Assembly: GCF_032884065.1 (NCBI RefSeq)
Contig: NC_088873.1
Location: 40,571,403-40,635,402, forward strand
Origin: Artemia franciscana
Taxonomy: Eukaryota; Arthropoda; Branchiopoda; Anostraca; Artemiidae
Direction: 5' to 3'
DNA length: 64,000 bases
Of the stretch, positions 47,300-58,044 are shown piece after piece. The translations under genes were made by a program, and so were the position numbers. The notes beneath the pieces were generated by a model, which had not been told where the DNA came from, made no database searches, and was given only the letters and a program-made list of their open reading frames with translations. Position 1 is the stretch's first letter. Each line of letters opens with the position of its first letter.

Positions 47300-48035
47300 T
47301 ATTTGTATTGCTGAGGACGGCCCTTGGACATAGGGCCGAAATATTCATTATAATTTGTTTCCCACTGTCTTGAGAAATTCCCTATTGTTCTTCTTGTTTT
47401 TTGGTGTTTATACTAGGACCCGAAAAGCAGTGGCGTAATTTTGTCAAAAATACAGGGCGAGTGGACAAAGTTGGAGCCAATTTTCCCAAATCAACTGAAA
47501 ATGCGTGAAACTAAAAAATGAGCCATATAGTAACAAAAAAGGTGAAGATATACTAAATAAAACTGACCTTAGTTTCTCTCTGGATGCTTGAATATTGCAG
47601 GCCTATCTTAGTTTTGACAAAGTTTTCGGAGAAACTAAATTTCAGCTGGAGGGGGGGGGGGGCAAACTGAGGTCTGGCAGGGGCAGTCCCCCTACCCCAC
47701 ACCAAATTACATCCCTGTCAAAAAGTCGAGTGTGACCTTTCTTTTGTATTTTTGTTGTTCTTCAATGGATCTTTAACTTTTTTATTCGTATTTCTGTATT
47801 CGTTACATTTTATTATTTGATTGCCTTATTTCTGTACTTGATGTGAAATGTGTTTGATCCTTTTTTTCATTTTCTTTTCTCGAAAGTTGCTTGTTTGAAA
47901 TCGTTGTATTTATCAGAAAATATATGTACTAGATTACGTTGTCTTTTACTTTATCTCATTTTCTTGTTTTTTGCCCATTCTTTGTCCTTTGTAGCTTGAC
48001 AAATTCTCAATAAATTCATTAATTAATTAATAAGC
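47300..48035 (+). mobile_element. Possible 3' UTR of a retroelement, split by a MITE
   Basis: A stable hairpin CGGCCC / GGGCCG (47317-47338) is framed as CTGAGGA-hairpin-AAATATTC, a layout common in 3' regions of non-LTR and Penelope-like elements. After the inserted MITE (47428-47717) the T-rich sequence continues to CTCAATAAATTCATTAATTA at about 48010, with an AATAAA and an ATTA-type tail. No RT sequence is attached, so the assignment is tentative. Confidence 0.35.
47428..47717 (+). mobile_element. MITE, family M, complete copy with target duplication
   Basis: 290 bp from CAGTGGCGTAATTTTGTC to CCAAATTACATCCCTG. The terminal 14 bases form an inverted repeat with 11 matches (CAGTGGCGTAATTT / CAGGGATGTAATTT). 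Flanking octamers CCGAAAAG and TCAAAAAG agree at 6 of 8, consistent with an old 8-bp hAT-type duplication. A G-run of about 14 lies inside. Partial copies at 2136 and 33502. Confidence 0.82.
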
Positions 48036-48535
48036 CTCATGTTAAAAAACCAAAGATACCCTTTTATTTATTTACCCCAGCGCTACTAAGATGGTTCTGA
48101 ATTTTCACTTGCTTAATTTTCATCAGCTCACTCACCCAAAAACTAACGGGGTCTTATTCCAAAATTTTAGATACAATTCCCCCGTTGCTGTTCTTTTTCA
48201 TCTTGAGAGTCTAAATTGCCATGAATCAACCTTTGAGTCCCCTGTCCCTCCTAATATATTGATATGCAAAATATTTTTTCCATTACATTCCTCTTGAGAG
48301 TCCAAATCACTTGAATTACCTCAAAATACAAAAACAAATAATTAATTCTAGGGACAATACCTAAAGATATTACATGAATTTTCTAAAGCAAATCTATATT
48401 AAAAATTCAAAAGAAAAGCAGTGAAAACGACAAGATTTTATTTTAATACGACTTGTTCCGCCATTATATTCACACACATTCGAAAAAAAAGGACAAAGGA
48501 AAAGAGAAACACACATTAATAGCATCCCTACATTG
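48036..48535. other. Unassigned DNA
   Basis: No gene recognised. The plus-strand frame 48091-48297 has no known motif. Confidence 0.5.
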
Positions 48536-49013
48536 TCACCACAACTGAACTTATTTAGGGCCCCATACACCTACATTTATAGACTCTTGATATACCAGAC
48601 ACATAGTTTAGATTATAATTTAAATCTACATGGTATAGACTCTATAAATCTATACCATCTACATGGTATAGACTCTTGATATACCAGACACATAGTTTAG
48701 ATTATAATTTAAATCTACATGGTATAGACTCTATAAATCTATACCATCTACATGGTATAGACTCTTGATATACCAGACACATAGTTTAGATTATAATTTA
48801 AATTAGCCAATAATTTTCATACTGTAAGATTCTTTTTTATAAAGTATTTGAAAATGCCAAGAGGAAAGTGGTAGCCCATCATTTACTCCATATTCAAGTC
48901 CTCTATATCTGTTTACCGAAAGTGTATTGTAAACAAGAAATAATACATAATTTTCACCCAAGTTCAGCAACCACAACTGAACTTATTTAGGGCCCCATAC
49001 ACCTAAAGGTATA
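48536..49013. repeat. 89-bp tandem repeat with duplicated flank
   Basis: TAGACTCTTGATATACCAGA starts at 48580, 48669 and 48758, a constant 89-bp period, and the copies are practically identical. The 44 bp before the array (ACCACAACTGAACTTATTTA then GGGCCCCATACACC) reappear at 48969-49013 after about 165 bp of other sequence, followed by a shortened relative of the unit (GCCAGACACATAG). Confidence 0.85.
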
Positions 49014-49519
49014 ACCGAGCCAGACACATAGAAGCATGAGCTCCTTTTCATTAGACAAGCGCCAAATACATGCACAGATAAAGCCCCTACTGCACAGGCC
49101 ACTAATTGCAGTCCCTACTTCACATGTCTGATATATTTGCATCATTCAATATAAAAACAAAACTTTAGCAGTTCGACTGCATTAAAACCTTAAGACAATG
49201 CAGTGCATAACTAAATTACGCTATTTCGTCTATATAATTTTGTTTAGTGCGTGTGGCTAAACAGAATTGATTGAGTGTGTGTGGCCAAACAGAATTTAGA
49301 ATTGATTGGGCGTTCTTGCAACAACTTGTACAGCATGGATCAGAGATCAGAATAAACGATAGAAAACTGAAAACCGATTCCTACTTACCTGGAAATCTTA
49401 GAAAACATTCCAATTATCCCGTTTTTCCCAGAGATAGAGACATTCAGTTTTAATGAAACTTGCATCATCAGAAAGAACGCATTTTGTTTTTTTGATTAAA
49501 CGGAGCAGAACTTGCTGAT
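49014..49519. other. Unassigned DNA
   Basis: A 14-bp motif GTGTGGC.AAACAGAATT occurs twice at 49251-49295. No gene recognised; frame 49271-49453 (+) has no domain. Confidence 0.45.
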
Positions 49520-49655
49520 ACTCCCCCCCAAATGTTTTTCTGATTCGTAAAAACGCAAAAAAAGGATATAAACAAATTTCTATGCGTTTTGAGTTTTTTG
49601 TACCCCCCCCCCCCCCAAAAAAAAAACAACTAACATAATCCTGGATACGACCCTC
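49520..49655 (+). mobile_element. Short transposon, family T (copy 4)
   Basis: CTCCCCCCCAAATGTTTTTC, TGATTCGTAAAAACGCAAAA and GGATATAAACAAATTTCTAT, then a C-run of about 15 and ATAATCCTGGATACGACCCT. It therefore shows the T core and the CAGGGTCGTATCCAGGAT-type terminus (inverted) in one unit. Confidence 0.6.
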
Positions 49656-51439
49656 GGTATGACCCTATCGATTGGTCGATTGAAATTTTAGAATTTTTCC
49701 TACAAGTGTAGATAATACCAAGACGAGGACTTGGACAAGGGTTTAGATTTATCTTTTTTTTTTTTTTTTTTTTAGCGGACAGGTATGGAGATGCATCGTA
49801 ATCCAACGATTTTCCCCCTTATCTTTATATAATAAACGTATTGTGGCCTTTAAAAAATTCACCTCCCCCCAACAAGAAATCAATTACTATGTACACGCCT
49901 GAGGTTTAGCATCATAATTACCATAGCTTAATTGCATTTCAATCACAAAGGAACTAAATTACAATAGTAAATACAATTTAAAACTAGATTTGACAAAAAG
50001 AGCATAGGACTATTGCATTAGCAAAACAAAAAGAGACAGAAAAAAAAATCTAACTAATGTAGCACACCAAGAATCTCGATTTCAATTGATTACCTCTCAG
50101 CAGCATTCGGAAAAAAAACATCATATTTTCTAAATTTAGAGAGAGAAATTCACCAGTTAAAAAAGAAATTCAGTAAGGAATCTGAAAGTACCTTCAGGAA
50201 CTTAACTTTATTTTTATATTTAAAAATTGTCGAAAGTTACTCAAAGGATAACCCAGCATTCGACCAAAGTTAAAAAATTTAAATAAATAATAAATTTATA
50301 TTTTTATACCAATATTTAAATAAATCATAAATTAAATAAACAAGTTTTTCATTCCAGGTAAGAGAGAAGTCACTGATGGAGCGGTCAAAAAATAAATATT
50401 TATTAAATCCTTGTGATATCAGTTAACTAGCATCTTTAGTATATTAACTTCAGCATAATAATCACCAAATTGGAAAAATATTGAGGCAAATAACTAAATT
50501 TGTTATAATTAAGTATTGAGGCATTAACACTCATTAGTTTCATATTTTATTCATACTCATTAAATTACTCACATATTAATAATCAAAATAAATGAAGGTA
50601 TTAGCTAATAAGCCGTTGCATGTTTACAGTTAATTTCTATTAAACTTGAAATGAACCGGTTTGAAGCTAAAATTTCCATCAGGAAGGTACTCTTAGACTG
50701 AAGCTTCTATTCAAAACGACAACCCTGTTTTGGAATAAGGACAGAGTTGTGACGTGAGAAAACGCCAATAGCATTAATTTGCTCAAAAATACGAGTAATT
50801 ACGATTTTTACTCAATGCTACTCAATTCATCCATGCTCTATTTTGGGGAAAATGTAGCAACTTTTGGATTGTACACAATTAAAAAGAATTGGGTCAGTAG
50901 AATATATTCTTTGGTGGTGTATATTTTAACAAATGTGGGAAACAGAAAGGGAAATAGAATTTAGCAGAAGGGGGAGAATGGAGAAGAAGTCGAAGAACCG
51001 AATTGAACCCAAATGAGAAGACCTGAACGGAAATTGAAATTGAAAATCAATAGATGTTTCAGGAAATCAATGATTCCCATAGCATTCCAAGCAGTATATT
51101 TATAAAAAAAAAATAAAGGAAAACAATAACGCATGGATTAAATGGATTAGCGCCTGGGAACGAGTTTTAAGGGAAAACCTTAAAATTGTTTGATTGAAAA
51201 ATGAATTGAATATTTCTGCTAAAAAATAAATCGAAAATTGAGCGTAAAAATGATTATTCAGGATTGAATTTCACATATGATAACTAGTAAGCTTTTTTTT
51301 TATAATCAATACGGTAAAAATTATTTAGTATTTTTACTAACAGGCAGTAAGGGAAAATTATAAATGGCACTTATTATTATTGGGAAAAAATGTAAATTTA
51401 GAAGAGTTAATAGCTTTTTTGTGGCTTTTCGAGAAATTG
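49656..51439. other. Unassigned AT-rich DNA
   Basis: A T-run of more than 20 occurs near 49753-49774. Apart from simple AT-rich patches (50270-50345) nothing is recognised. The plus-strand frame 50779-50964 is not called. Confidence 0.5.
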
Positions 51440-51545
51440 GTAGCTCCACCCCTTCCCTCCTAAATTTTTTGTCCGACTCGCAAAAACATAAAAAACATGT
51501 ATACAAACAAATTTTCGATACGCGTTTTAAGCTTTTTCTATTGTA
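51440..51545 (+). mobile_element. Transposon end, family T (copy 5)
   Basis: CCCTTCCCTCCTAAATTTTT, TGTCCGACTCGCAAAAACAT and ACAAACAAATTTTCGATACG. The overlapping minus-strand frame (51321-51596) derives from it. Confidence 0.6.
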
Positions 51546-52479
51546 AACACATATTAATTGCCATATATTCAAGCACCCCTTTGCGTTTACAAACATCTCC
51601 GCTTCTTAAAAAAAAACGAAAGTTTATGCTCGACAAAAATTGAATCGGAACTACAAAGAAAGGTTCAAACCAACATAATAGACAAATATAATTCTACTTT
51701 TGAGTTTACTGTTATTCAGGGTAGCCAAATAAAGCATAGTCAAAGCCGTTCCTATGGTTGGTTGTACCAGCAAAAAAAAAATTGCGCCCCCCCCCTCCCA
51801 ACTCAAATATGAACAAAAAACCTGAATCAAAGTGAAAAGTTCAACCAAGTGATCAACCCCCAGCCAAATTTGCCCCCAACTTTCGCCCGGCTCTGACCAT
51901 AGTCAATCCAATTTTTGGGGAAATGGTTCCCCGGACCCCATCTATCCTTGCAGTAAATAGCTTGACAATTAGTTGCACAAACGCCAGATTTAGAAAAATC
52001 TTACATAAATTTTAAGGAATTTGAATAAAGGCTTAGGCAAAAAGTCCAATTCGGTGGAAAGAAAAGGACAAAAAAAGTATTTAGATACCTGCTCGTCAAA
52101 GATTAATTATTATTTAAAAATTCCAACCATTACTTATATTTAGTTCAGATAATAAGTTACTTAATATCGCCTATAGGTAAAAGAGCCAAAATCGATGTGT
52201 GCTGAGTCTACTCTAACTGATCCGGGCTGCGCTTTTGACGTTTCGCTTAAATCAAAAAAGTTGCTTTACCGCCAGTGGCCGTTGATTCATAGATCTCGAA
52301 TATTCCAACTTTAGATAAATTCAGACAATCAAAATACGATTCCTCAATTTATTTAAAATAAAAACAGCGCTAAGTCTGTGACCTAGTGCTGGAAATACAC
52401 ATAGGGCTAATTGTATTATGAATTTTAACTATAATTTCAAGTTATCATAAGAATTCAAATATGCAGGCATATTTTCGGG
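51546..52479. other. Unassigned DNA with one C-run
   Basis: 51786-51796 (C-run after A-run) and GCGCCCCCCCCCTCCCAACT suggest another transposon edge. 51860-51900 (CCCAGCCAAATTTGCCCCCA) is similar in style. No gene. Confidence 0.45.
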
Positions 52480-52602
52480 GGAGGGGCAACAGTAGAAAAC
52501 ATTTTTATTTGAAAATTTGAATTAGAAGCACTTGTAAATTTAGGATTTTTTTTTGGGGGGGGGGGCAAGAAAACTTCCAACCCGTCCCCTGTGTACGTCC
52601 CT
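52480..52602 (-). mobile_element. Transposon end
   Basis: TTTTCGGGGGAGGGGCAACA near 52473, a G-run at 52554-52564 and a terminal CCTGTGTACGTCCCTG ending at 52602, the inverse of CAGGGACGTACACAGG. Possibly a complete short element of about 130 bp. Confidence 0.5.
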
Positions 52603-52722
52603 GATCATTAAAATGATACTGAAACACGAGATGAGGAATAACCAGGTCCCAAGGTCTCGTTTTCATAACAGAAAAGAAGTCCTTACTACCCTCACGAAAG
52701 ATAAAATAATATCACACTTGAG

Positions 52723-53283
52723 TTTATTTTAAGGTCTATCCTTCCCTTCTCCACACATAGCTTTTATTTTTAAAATTACAGGACTTGTTTTTAATTTTAC
52801 CGTTGACGTATTTTGCATCAACGTCTCCTATTAAATATTTTGCTTCTAAAAGTGATTAGCGGCCTTACATTTAAATTCTCATGCCTAGAGATGTTATACC
52901 TAACACGATTTACTTGTTCACTCTTGGACACCTTACCCCGGTACTTACCCCGCTGCTACATTTGCTAAAATTGTATAGAAGCTAAAGCATCTTTTGTAAA
53001 CTTTACACTACTATCATTTTAATAGATTCAAAGGGAGTTATTACCGCTTAACATAAATAGAAAATTAGCTTGTCATAATTCTAACAAATAAAAACTAATA
53101 TATAAAACACCCTATTTACAAGATATTTTCCAATTCTTCCAAAGAAATAAACAGATAGTCTATCCAATGCCAGGTAAGACTAATTTATGTTCCTCACTTG
53201 AACTATCAATCTTCCAGAGCTAATAATTTCACTTATATACTTTTGCAATAAATATACATACATGTATTCTTTTTTTTTCAAAT
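52723..53283 (-). other. Presumed 3' UTR of SIAH
   Basis: Runs left from the SIAH stop. AATAAA hexamers on the minus strand at 52768-52763 and 52728-52723 are the first I find downstream, giving a UTR of about 515-560 nt if used. The stretch contains no repeat-family member, unlike nearly everything around it. The end point is an inference. Confidence 0.4.
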
Positions 53284-53461
53284 TTAGCACGTTGAAATAG
53301 TAACATTGATGCCTAAATTGCCATTATCAGCAAACAGTTGTGCAATTGAAGTGTCGAAAACTAGGCAATCAGAGTTCATTATTGCCGTGCAAACTCCTTC
53401 ATGAATGGATCGAGGTGTAGCTTCCCAGGTTAAGCGTCGACGGTGTCCACTCAGCTCCAAC
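53284..53461 (-). CDS. SIAH: SIAH / seven in absentia E3 ubiquitin ligase, last coding exon
   Basis: 59 codons plus one leading base, ending TAA at 53286-53284. The residues include [38 protein letters not shown] and [13 protein letters not shown], which match the extreme C-terminus of animal SIAH proteins nearly residue for residue (from memory, human has Asn for the first Ser, and Met for Thr before the final Cys). This is the end of the substrate-binding TRAF-like domain; the RING and zinc fingers must lie in exons to the right. The exon starts at a strong acceptor, CTTTTTCTTTTTCTTCAG|G, splitting an Arg codon after its second base. SIAH proteins ubiquitinate targets for proteasomal decay and include a beta-catenin route. 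No disabling change, so the gene is probably live. The rest of the 10.5 kb to the right shows no further SIAH exon. Confidence 0.93.
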
Positions 53462-53480
53462 CTGAAGAAAAAGAAAAAGC
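53462..53480 (-). promoter_or_regulatory. 3' splice site of the SIAH exon
   Basis: On the minus strand a pyrimidine-rich CTTTTTCTTTTTCTTCAG precedes the exon. The reading frame continues open through it, but those residues are a Phe run absent from SIAH, so they are intronic. Confidence 0.85.
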
Positions 53481-53599
53481 ATATTTTCCACCAGCCTGGT
53501 TTCCCGAGCTTGCTACGGAAAAAACCCACTAGATCAAAGAGTATGGGTAGCTTATAGGGATGGGAACTGGCGCTAGTGTCAACAAAAAAAAAACTATCA

Positions 53600-53614
53600 A
53601 CGCCATCTAGCGTT
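53600..53614 (-). promoter_or_regulatory. CTCF-like motif in the SIAH intron
   Basis: Minus strand AACGCTAGATGGCGTT fits the vertebrate CTCF consensus CCASYAGRKGGCRSY at about 12 of 15 positions. A half-similar GGCGCTAGTG lies 40 bp away. One weak match in 64 kb can occur by chance, and site preference in this lineage is unknown. Confidence 0.15.
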
Positions 53615-53698
53615 TGGCGACACTTGTCCTTTCCCCAGTATAGTAATAAGAATAATTAACTTGATTAGTGTAATGGGTAAAATTAGGGTATCCAAAAA

Positions 53699-54271
53699 CT
53701 TCAACTAACGATAATCATCAACCCCTAGGAATGGCAATCCCAGGGATATTGAACCTTTTTAAATTAAAGAAGTAATAAAGATGTAATTTTGTTGTCCAAA
53801 ACAATTCATCCAGCTCTTCACAGATTTCTGTGCAACACGGTAAAGTCAAAGCAGCTTTAAAGTTTGCTTTGATTTCAAGTTGAAAAAAACTTCAACTAAC
53901 GATAATCATCAACCCCTAGGAATGGCAATCCCAGGGATATTGAACCTTTTTAAATTAAAGAAGTAATAAAGATGTAATTTTGTTGTCCAAAACAATTCAT
54001 CCAGCTCTTCACAGATTTCTGTACATCACGGTAAAGTCAAAGCAGCTTTAAAGTTTGCTTTGATTTGAAGTTGAAAAAAACTTCAACTAACGATAATCAT
54101 CAACCCCTAGGAATGGCAATCCCAGGGATATTGAACCTTTTTAAATTAAAGAAGTAATAAAGATGTAATTTTGTTGTCCATAACAATTCATCCAGCTCTT
54201 CACAGATTTCTGTACATCACGGTAAAGTCAAAGCAGCTTTGAAGTTTGCTTTGATTTGAAATTGAACGTAA
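53699..54271. repeat. Tandem repeat, 3 x 191 bp, in the SIAH intron
   Basis: CTTCAACTAACGATAATCAT starts at 53699, 53890 and 54081, a constant period of 191 bp. Copies differ at only a few positions (for example TGTGCAACACGG versus TGTACATCACGG), so the amplification is recent. Non-coding. Contains CCCTAGGAATGGCAATCCCA near each start. Confidence 0.95.
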
Positions 54272-54579
54272 AAGTTGAAAGTTGCTTTACAACTTTGGCG
54301 TCCTGTTTTATTCTAGTAACAGTTTTCATCCGGTAAACGCGAAGTTCCTACAGAAAACGTATCCACAGACAAATAGAAGTTTCGGCGGGTACAGAAAGAA
54401 GAAAAAAACAACACTTTATCGGTAATCTGTCAGAAATAGGTTATTTCAAAGCAACAAGAAAACTGCTAGCCATCGAGGAGGGCCAAGGCCCCTCCCCCTC
54501 CAATGCCCAAATTCCTTTGAGTGCTATTACTGTGAGCAAAAAAAAGAAGAAAAAAAATACCGATCTGCCTCTATCAAAC

Positions 54580-56110
54580 AGTTCGTGGTAACGAACCGTA
54601 GTAAGGAGCGACCCGGCTCAATAGCAACCAAAACTCTAAAAAATGAATTTTTTATACCAATAGGTACATCAAAAGAATTGCATTTTAATGCTGATTTTAA
54701 ATATGTAAGTTTCATCAAGTTTAATCTTACCCATCGAAAGTTACGAGCCTGAGAAAATTTGCCTTATTTTAGAAAATAGGGGAAAACAACCCCTAAAAGT
54801 CATACAATCTTAACGAAAATCACACCATCAGATTCAGCGTATCAGAGTATTGTAGAACTCTCAAGCTGTTACCTACAAAAATGTAGAATTTTGTATTTTT
54901 TGCCAGAAGGCAGATCATGGATGCGTGTTTATTTGTTTTTTTTTTTTTCCCCGGGGTCGATTCTAAAGGAGAGGGCTCATTCTAAAGGAAATGAAAAGTT
55001 CTAGTACACTTTTTAAGTGACCAAATAAATTGGAGGGCACCTAGACCCCCTCCCACGCTAATTATTTTTCCAAAGTCAACGGATAAAAATTCTGAGATAG
55101 CCATTTTATTCAGCGTAGTCGAAAAACCTTATAACTATGTCTTTGGGGATGACTTACTCCCCCACAGTCCCCGTGGGAGGGACTGCAAGTTACAAACTTT
55201 GACCAGTGCTTACATATAGTAATGGTTTATTAGGAAGTGTACAGACGTTTTCAGGGGGATTTTTCGGTTGGGGGAGGGGCTGAGAAGAGGGGGACACGTT
55301 GGAGGAACTTTCCATGGAGGAATTTGTCTAGGGGTAAGAAAATTTCCATGAAGGGAGCGAAGGATTTTCTAGCATTATTTAAAAAAACACAATGAAAAAA
55401 TAAATATGAAAAAGTTTTTCCAACTGGAAGGAGCAGCATTAAAACTTAAAACGAACAGAAATTATTACGCATATGAGGGGCTCTCCTCCTCCTAATACCT
55501 CGTTCTTTACGCTAAAGTATTTTTAGTAATTTCAAGTATTTATTCTACGGCTTTTGTGATTCAGAGGTACTGACGCGGGGGTGAACCCCTCATATATGTA
55601 ATAATAAAAACATGAGAATACAAAAGTTCGTTACGTAAGCTAATTTGTAAGTTACGTATATCTTTTGCTAATAAAAACAGTCGTAAAAAATTAGAAGTTC
55701 TATTTGCCTTTTTAAGTAACCGAAAAATCGGAGGGCAACTAGGCTCCCTCCCCCGCTCCTTTTTTTCTCAAAATCATTCGATCAAAACTATGAGAAAGCC
55801 ATTTAGCAAAAAAAAAAAAAATAAATATGCAAATTTCGTTTCAATTATTCCTCTGCGGAGAACCAAAATCAAAACATGCATTGATTCAAAAACGTTCAAA
55901 AATTCATCAACCTCATCAACGCTCCGCTCTTTACGCCAGGGTTTTTACTGTTTTAAAAAGAACAGTTAAGAGAAAGGGTCAAACTTTAGCGTAAAGAGCG
56001 AGTCGTTGAGGAGGAAAAGCCCCTTTCATATACGGAGTAATTTCTGTTCGTTTTAAGTTTTAATGTCGCACCTTACTTTCAGTTCAAAAAAATTGTTTTT
56101 TTTTTTTAAT
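54580..56110 (+). mobile_element. Family A element, copy 5
   Basis: Starts ATCAAACAGTTCGTGGTAAC with the conserved hairpin and GTAAGGAGCGACCCGGCTCA, then body, a first module cut short (about 55415-55600), spacer, and the second module with much of its left arm missing (resumes at TCCGCTCTTTACGCC, 55922) and ending GTCGCACCTTACTTTCAGTT. The minus-strand frames at its start and at 55251-55439 are not genes. Confidence 0.85.
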
Positions 56111-56559
56111 TGAACTTAGGAATCAAGACTTCGTTGGCGGTTATAAACTTTGCTAACCGTTGGAATTTTTTCACTAAACTTATTGAACGCTTGAAGAGTT
56201 CAAAATAGCTTGTCAATTTTGTCACATTTTCGAGCCAGTTCAAACTAACCCACTATGAATTCTACGGACAACATTCATCATTGACGCGTAGAACCCCAGC
56301 TCAGTTTTGTGTAAAAATCTTTGAAAAAACAACATATTATCTTGTCACTATTTGCTGTAAAATGTGCCAATTCTGCAACTATTGACTGTTGCGAAGAAGC
56401 AATCAACTATCTACAAGATGCGATGACCTTGCCTCGCTGATCAGACTTAAATATCTTCGTTTTCAGGACAGTAATTCGACCCAGGATTCTAGGCGACAAA
56501 TTTACCATTCTTTGGTTATTTCTTGGTGGCACATATGAGCTAAGGGTCTCCAAATTTCT
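56111..56559. other. Unassigned DNA
   Basis: No repeat member or exon recognised. Confidence 0.45.
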
Positions 56560-56845
56560 GTCATCAGGTGTACACGATCAGAGCACCACGTATGCCGTCA
56601 TGCGTGGCACAACACCGCAATTCTTAGCACAGTTCCACCATGTTCGACACACCTTCAGCCCACTTGGCATGTGCCACCTGGTGTACGTAATCAGAGCGCC
56701 ACGTGTGTCGTACAGTTCCCAAATGTGTAGCACTGTCCCCACAACTCTTAGCACAGTTCCTCCACGCTTAGCGCACCTTCACCACACTTAGCACACGCCA
56801 CCTGGTGCAAGTGGTTTCTACAGTCAATAACCCCTGGGGATGCAC
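56560..56845 (-). repeat. GC-rich dispersed repeat E (copy 3), internally duplicated
   Basis: Two tandem units of about 120 bp, each ending CACCTGGTG (56677, 56809), with GCACAGTTCC and CTTAGCAC phrases. It closes with AATAACCCCTGGG, similar to the GGGGTCAT end of copies 1 and 2 in reverse. The 63-codon frame inside is repeat-derived. Confidence 0.7.
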
Positions 56846-57231
56846 AACAAATAGATCTGGACAGATTCAAAGCCCTTTCAAAAATAAAAAACTTGGCGCC
56901 CATACATGTAGAGGTTTTGAAGTATCAAATTAGTCAATCTATGCAAAGCAGAAGCCAATTGGTAGCATGTTTCTTGGACGAAAAAGAAAAGAAAAAATGG
57001 AGGTATTGAATTACAAGTGGAACCAGTAGAAACAGAGATAAGCATCATATTGACATATTGATGCCCTCATTTTTCACACCTTAAAACAAAAGAGTTGGAA
57101 ATATAAATCTTAGATATCGGATTTCAGGCTTCGAACCATCAACATAAAACAAGGAAGCTAGTATCTAATGTCTGAGGTATTGCATTTACATGTATTTTGG
57201 CTAAGCTATGTAATTACGTGGTACGTGGAGG
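56846..57231. other. Unassigned DNA
   Basis: Nothing recognised. Confidence 0.5.
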
Positions 57232-57665
57232 CAGGACCAGACTGAATAGGTGCGGGGCCTGATTGGATTTATTTTTGCGGGGCCCTCTAAATATATATAT
57301 TAAATGTTTAAGTAAAATATACATGCATAATAGTTTATGTACATAAAGTAGTTCACGTCCGTAGTGCAATACCTCTATAGCAATACCCCGATTAAATTCA
57401 ATAAATTTCACATGAGCTTTTACAAGTGTCAGTTTTCTCTATTATAAAATACACGTTATATACCAATGAACACATTAAAACATCTTATCCAGTCATGCAA
57501 AACTAAAAAATATATTATAGTTATTTAAGTAACTCATAATTTATTCCTTATCGTCAAAAACAAATTGTTTTAAATTTCAAAATCTTTTTTGTTCATATTG
57601 ATGATAACATGAGGCACTTTCAAACGCAAGGTCTGATTAGGCCCAATCGCCGTTTATCCACCCTG
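57232..57665 (+). mobile_element. hAT-like MITE, family K (copy 2)
   Basis: 434 bp aligned to 37475-37927 over its whole length (shared: GGTGCGGGGCCTGATTGGAT, TAAATTCAATAAATTTCACA, TTTTAAATTTCAAAATCTTT). Starts CAGGACCAGACTGAATAGG and ends CCGTTTATCCACCCTG. Flanking CGTGGAGG and GGTGGAGA share GTGGAG, a decayed 8-bp target duplication. Confidence 0.82.
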
Positions 57666-57782
57666 GGTGGAGATCACTTTACAAGTTGACATATTTGGAC
57701 ATAAAAGGAAGGGGACGTGTTCAAGAGATTCTCCCTAAGGTCGGTCAGAAGAATACCTTTAGGAAACTCTTTTATTTTACTA

Positions 57783-57925
57783 GATTCGAGCGACACTTGA
57801 AAAATATGCAAATTTTCGCAATTCTTTATCAATTTTTCTATTACAATACATTTGTTTTTCAATATAGCCTTCGTCAAGGTCAATATACTTCTTCCGGCAT
57901 TGCTTCCATCATTTTAGACCCGAAG
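57783..57925 (-). pseudogene. Possible mariner-type transposase C-terminus
   Basis: One minus-strand frame reads WKQCRKKYIDLDEGYIEK, which has the form of the W-x-x-C-I-x-x-x-G-x-Y-x-E/K end of Tc1/mariner-type transposases. A stop lies directly before it and another about 40 codons after. The alternative frame over the same region (57674-57883) looks less protein-like. No DDE motif is nearby, so this is a small scrap at best. Confidence 0.35.
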
Positions 57926-58044
57926 AATTAGAGAGATCCCTTTATGAGTTGTGTTTTCACTTTTTATTTTGCTTCATTGATGCTATTGTTAACGGGCGCC
58001 TTTCGACTGTTCTTTCAGTTTTGGTAACAACAAAAGGCCAAATT

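Noticed and set aside
56260-56520. Possible upstream SIAH exon
   Set aside because: Searched by eye for the expected residues before the last exon; none of the frames resembles the SIAH substrate-binding domain.
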